DNA from: Membranipora membranacea
Lineage: Eukaryota; Bryozoa; Gymnolaemata; Cheilostomatida; Membraniporidae
Direction of reading: 5' to 3'
Assembly: GCA_914767715.1 (NCBI GenBank)
Contig: OU612075.1
Location: forward strand, 16,308,001 to 16,372,000
DNA length: 64,000 nucleotides
Made by a program: the position numbers and the translations under genes. Numbering within the stretch: the first letter of the stretch is position 1; each line of letters starts with the position of its first letter. Below, in pieces: positions 59,279 to 64,000 of the stretch. The notes beneath the pieces were generated by a model. The model saw only the letters and a list, made by a program, of their open reading frames with translations. It had not been told where the DNA came from and did not search any database.

Positions 59279-61509
59279 CTGTAACATCAAAAAAGAAAAC
59301 TGTATACTACAGCTACACCAATGAGTTAGAATAATGGTATTTTAGAGGGCTCAAGGCTACTTCATATCAAATCTAGCGTGCAAGTGTTTGATGTATTATA
59401 GTCCTAAAGTTTATTCAGTGCTTAGAAGTTATGTATGTACATCTAATGTGTCACAAAGGACTATTGTGCAAACTCAAACCCTGTCCAAACATTGAAGTTT
59501 TTAATCTCTTGGCTTGCATGATGTCTTGTAGATGTATGTACATAGGTATTGCTGTCACTGGTGTTTTTTCTACACATAAGGTTTCCTAAGAATACCTCAA
59601 GTCAATATTAGTCATGGGAAACTTTATTCCTCTCCTTCAAACACACCGAACACACTATCAAATACACCACGAAACACACCACCAATGAGAGCACTAGGGT
59701 TCTTATCTAAGAGATTGTATACAGAATTCCACAAATGACAACAAATTTGTTGTATAGTAACTAGTTTAGTTTTACCAAGTGGTTATAGGATAGATAGCAG
59801 TCAGATAATGTGAAATAATTAAATTTTTTTAACCACACAGAGTTTGCATTACCTTTTTCACTTTGTATATCAACACTCTAATGGAGTCTGCTGTTGTAAA
59901 CTCTGGCAGTATTGCAGGGAGTTCAGTTTCCTTCCCTGAGGTAGAGGGGTTAACAATCCACCTTTCTTCAGGTGTACGCTACTGTAAATTGGTTCCCAGG
60001 CTTTATTCGCAATCTCATTCGAGTTATTTTCTATCCTGCGCTTTAAATCCAGTTACCTGCCAAACAAATAAAATTAAATCTGTGTTCGTTTCACACCAAT
60101 GTTTTCAATATTATCTGTTAAATCCAAAGATTATGGCAATTATGAAAGAAAACTTGGCATGTTTCTCATGGCAAGCTACGATAATGACCTCAGGAATTAC
60201 TTCTGGAATTGCAATCAGTATTTAAGTTTACCTAGCGGGCCTATTACCCTAAATAAGAATTTTATAAAACTGAAATGATGAAAACCTCTACAAAGTTGGA
60301 ATGTATAGCTTACCTTAGGGTAGTAGTAACAGGTTGACTCTAATTAAGACAGTAGTTTGGCAGCATGACAACCTTCACTATAATAGATTGCTTACTATTA
60401 AGGGTTGCTGGTGCTAACATAAAATAAACATCACATCTCTACTGTCAATAGAAGACTATTGATTAGTGTTTTGTTAAGCGTTTCAAATCAAAAACATGAT
60501 TTTAATGGTAGTTGAATTTCACATCAAATAAAAATCAATAGCAGCTCATTATAAACATACTAGATTTCACTTTTAGTGTTATTTCACTGAGCTAGGTTAT
60601 CTTTACAGTGTGATTATTTCAAGAGCCTTCAATATTTGGCGGCCTAAACACATGACACCAAACACAGTTTGTTCTTTACTCAAGTGAAAGTACATGAATA
60701 TGGTGATCGTCTTTGTGCATTATTATTGATCTTTCACAAAAAATTGCAACACTATAAATTACAAAGCCTTTAATATGCACATAGCCATGTTATAACAACA
60801 ATAAAACATTGTATCCTAAGATAATCATTCAACAAGCTAGCTGAAGGAAATAGTACATTCAAATCATGAATATTGATATTTGAAATATAGATGTATAGTT
60901 AGCTGTATTAACACAAAATATCTAGAGTAAAGAATTATTATGGCTCCTCATCTACCCTTGATAAGAACTATGGAGTCTATCCCAAGATTCACTAGAACCC
61001 GCATCAGCTTCTACTAGCGTATAATACTGAGCATAGGAATTTTCTCAAATAATATTATTATATGGAGTTGTCTCCTGTTACGCTTCAGGGTGAATAACTC
61101 CCAATCTCTGTAAAACCATATTTAAAAAATAGAACACATAATAAGCAGATTAAATTTCATCTGTTTAATGACTATATGCTGTCAATACAACCGATCACCA
61201 GGATAACAACAAAGTAAGTTATTAAGGAATCAACACCCCGAGAAAAACAACGACCATCCAACCTCAGTTAGAATAGGGAGGGTACGACACCCTCCCTGGT
61301 TAGAATAGATATATAGACTGTGCTCATCACTACCAACATATGTGGGTACTTTTACCAGGGAGGTGGGTATATCCCACCCTCCCTGCTTTTATAAACGACA
61401 ATACTGGCACAACTTTGTCAGTAACATTCATAGAGCGCACTCACTAAAATAATATTGATAAAGAAAACGGTCACTCATACTAGGAAAAGAAAATGCTGAA
61501 GATTGGTGT
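59279..61509. other. Spacer downstream of the right-edge gene
   Basis: No supported exon. The right part should hold the 3' UTR of the gene ending at 61510. G/C palindromes built on GGGAGG lie at 61276-61296 and 61356-61385. Confidence 0.45.
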
Positions 61510-63851
61510 TTACACGATCAGACTGTTTTGTCCACCGCTGGAAAGCAGTGGTGTATTGTCAGTTTCATCTATGGCTCCATCATTGTATTCAACATCCATA
61601 TGAAGGGTAGTATAGTCACCTGACTTATCATGTGACTGATCATGTGATATGGTATCTTGGTTGACTGCTGTGTCTGGGTTCTCCATTGGTGGCAGTGGTG
61701 GTATAGTATCATTATCATCTAGTAACTCAGGCCTAGCAGTGAATGATTGCAGGCTGTGAGCGACGCCAACGTAGCTCTGAGGTGTGACCGAAACCTGGAA
61801 GTAAAATTTCAAACTTATAGATCATGCATATTGCATTAACTTTTCAACTATAAACTATTTTAATTTTGGTTTGCCTAAGGAATGAGATTGGTGACACGAA
61901 TACACTACGTCAGCAAAATCTTTCCTCATATGATACTATATACTACAAAATGTGATCACTAGGAAAATATCCGTCAACTCAACCACAAGATAAGATTGAG
62001 CCAACAGTAACACAACAAATAGATAACAGATTTGGTGTCCAAATCAGTGATGTTACACCATGACATGTAATGTGGTCAGTAAACATTTTTCACCCAGATA
62101 GAACCAAGGATGACGGAAACTGTTATTCACAGCTTTTTTGTCAGACAAATTTACATCAATATGGTTACTCAAAGTTTGATTGGGCTATGGAAAAACAAGA
62201 AAGAGAAGACAACTGTGTCGTGAGACAGAGGGCTACCCGGTCCTGTCTGAAACCAGGGAGTTTGGGACCAAACTCCCTGCTGAAACTACTGGCAAATGTG
62301 TTCCAGCATTGACACGGATCCATCATTGTATCATTACATATCTGTATGTGTCTCGTACAGCATACCTAGAGAAATTGTTTCCAGCAATTATAGATAAATT
62401 GCCATAATATGCTTATTCATGGTCAGATATGTTCCCCTAATCCATGAATATATATCAATGTGTACATCAAATAGTAAGGATATATCCTCACTATGTGATG
62501 TACACATTGATATATATTCATGGATTAGGGGAACATATCTGACCATGAATAAGCATATGGCAATTTATCTATAATTGCTGGAAACAATTTCTCATCTTTG
62601 ATTGGTCCAAAAGTTCAGTAATGCTACAGCCAACCCCTAAGGTAATGTCAAAGACCGATCCGAATATCAACATATCATATACTGCTGGAAAGCTGCCGAG
62701 CTACTGAAAATGATTATCTGAACAAAAACCTGATTTGATGACACCTCATAAGTCTAAAAAAATAACTGTTTTTTGGCATTCTTTTGCGTTAAATTCCAGA
62801 ATAATGAAGATGCAGTGAGAAATTCTGTTGGCATTTCCTGTGTGCACCATGGTTATTGAAAGCGGCTTCGTATGTGAAAACTTTCAAAAAACCTTCATTT
62901 GGCCACAATAACGGTTATTTGGACAGCATGTTTGAGGTTATGCAAAAGTGGGGAAAATATAAGCTGTATTCGAGAGTCTACTGTCACTGCAATATGCAAG
63001 CTAATTTGTTGAAAGTCAATGTGTATGATATTTGAAGAGTACTCTAAGAGAATATCATAATTAATTTTGTTTCGAGCCCATTATCTGTTCTGAATGAATG
63101 ATTGAAATTTCACATATTTTCACGGCTTCACCAAAAAAATGCATTGTATGGCAAGACGTAAAAAGTCAATTTAGACTAGACATATATCAACGAAAATTAA
63201 ATTTTGCGATGAACTCAATCTCTAAGTATACATTGCACCTGTTTTGAAATTTCTTGCAATTAATCTGACTCCTCCATCTGCATTGACAAAAACAGCGTTT
63301 TTTGCCTCATTTTCTCCCTTAAATGACACAACGTCATCGAATCAATTTTTTGTTCAGGTGTTCATTTTCAGTAGCTCGGCAGCTTTCCAACGGTATATAA
63401 TATGTTGATATTCGGATCGGTCTTTGACAGCAGCAAGAATTTTTAGCTAGATCCAATTAATGACACAAAGTTATATAGTGATGAAATCTCTGTACAAATA
63501 TCCATACTGTGTATTTTACTACTCATCCATGTATTCAGATCAATGACTGAACCCATACCTGCACTAGTAGACTTCTCCTCAGGTCAGTCTCGGAGTCGCC
63601 TCCCTCGTAATCACTGCCGCTATCACTGCTAGTATTACTAACTCTAATCGCTGTCCTGCTGCCCACCGCTGCCTCCTCACCGCTATGTCTGCTGTTCCTC
63701 TGTCTGTAGTGAGATCGATGTCTGCGGCTCGACGCACGCCTGCCTGCTGTGCTGGTGCCTGTTCCTGGGTAGCTGTATAATCCAGCGCCGCCATCCTCCG
63801 AATCAACATCCACCATGTGTGTCGCGTTATGTGTAAGTGACTCAGTCAAAC
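61510..63851 (-). CDS. C-terminal part of an unrecognised Ser/Arg/Asp-rich protein (5' end outside the window)
   Basis: Two minus exons, 63851-63559 and 61794-61510, join in phase 0 after LLVQ and end at TAA. Acceptors are strong (CATTTGCAG and TTTACTTCCAG). The visible 191 residues are polar and low in hydrophobics: an acidic VDSEDGG stretch, a basic RRASSRRHRSHYRQRNSRHS stretch, SSDSGSDYEGGDSE, then PPLPPMENP and a C-terminal NTPLLSSGGQNSLIV. This looks like a disordered cytoplasmic tail, with acidic casein-kinase-type sites and a basic patch. The final QNSLIV could be a PDZ-binding end (class I S/T-x-hydrophobic). I do not recognise the family. Upstream exons lie beyond position 64000. Confidence 0.75.
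62254..62279. repeat. Palindrome CAGGGAGTTTG...CAAACTCCCTG, second copy
   Basis: The arms are identical to the palindrome at 31469-31494 and differ only in one loop base. The surrounding sequence is not similar. Confidence 0.7.
62369..62593. mobile_element. ~225-bp near-perfect foldback element
   Basis: Arm 62369-62469 and arm 62496-62593 are reverse complements over about 98 bases; the only difference I see is a three-base indel. The spacer is itself palindromic (ATAGT...AGGATATATCCT...ACTAT), so the element can form one long hairpin. The near-identity of the arms suggests recent origin or repair by copying. It lies in the intron of the right-edge gene. Confidence 0.85.
62646..63429. mobile_element. 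Non-autonomous DNA transposon with ~97-bp inverted repeats
   Basis: Left arm 62646-62743 and right arm 63333-63429 are inverted copies. Both begin TGTCAAAGACCGATCCGAAT and share AAAGCTGCCGAGCTACTGAA. The 590-base interior has no long open frame. It follows the foldback element at 62369-62593 by about 50 bases, so two unrelated insertions sit side by side in one intron. Confidence 0.8.
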
Positions 63852-64000
63852 CTGCAAATGGAAGTGAAAACAACACATTTTCAATGGAGTTAGTTATAAT
63901 CAAAGGAATGATGAATTTTTTCACTACAGGAGATATTTTTAATCTTATCTGGGAAAGTTATCAAATCATAATTAGAAAAAGGTGGCAAGCAAGCCTTGAT
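63852..64000 (-). other. Intron of the right-edge gene
   Basis: Sequence upstream of the exon at 63851; no exon seen before the window ends. Confidence 0.5.

Overview
The window looks like nuclear DNA of an invertebrate animal. It is AT-rich, coding sequence is broken into short exons with GT...AG borders and pyrimidine-rich acceptors, there is a C2H2 zinc-finger gene with a TGEKP linker, and there are several foldback (MITE-like) elements. I cannot fix the phylum from sequence alone. All well supported genes lie on the minus strand.

Layout from left to right. 1-10.7 kb has no gene I can support. 10722-17637 (minus) is a complete five-exon gene for a 335-residue protein: an N-terminal half with two CtBP-type motifs (PLDLS, PLNLS) and five C2H2 fingers in the C-terminal half. 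About 11.96 kb lies a short U2 snRNA-like fragment. 17.6-32.4 kb is gene-poor, with microsatellites and hairpins. 32391-33753 (minus) holds four exons of a gene I do not recognise, with splice phases that fit each other. 34951-35090 is one more minus exon that may be an alternative end of the next gene or an upstream exon of the previous one.

36488-55629 (minus) is the main gene, a Roco-family protein: Ser-rich N-terminus, leucine-rich repeats, Roc GTPase (G1 GTKSCGKTS, G3 DFSGD, G4 THAD), COR domain and a C-terminal CPYC/CSIC zinc-ribbon-like segment, with no kinase. I could chain 22 exons in phase, giving 1275 residues. Three different ATG-containing first exons (start codons at 55629, 54557 and 52792) all end in the same splice phase and can join the same second exon, which points to alternative promoters. 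Two candidate last exons (36488-36693 and 34951-35090) both accept the same upstream phase.

58.45-59.16 kb (plus) holds a frame-broken coding remnant, possibly from a mobile element, next to a lone minus-strand exon candidate at 59215-59278. 61510-63851 (minus) holds the last two exons of a gene that continues beyond the right edge.

Introns and spacers carry several inverted-repeat elements. One MITE family has at least three copies (36148-36275, 43046-43130, 51004-51120). Other foldback elements lie at 13042-13130, 13380-13870, 46095-46381, 62369-62593 and 62646-63429. All gene models were worked out by hand from splice consensus, reading phase and recognisable motifs; no database search was possible.
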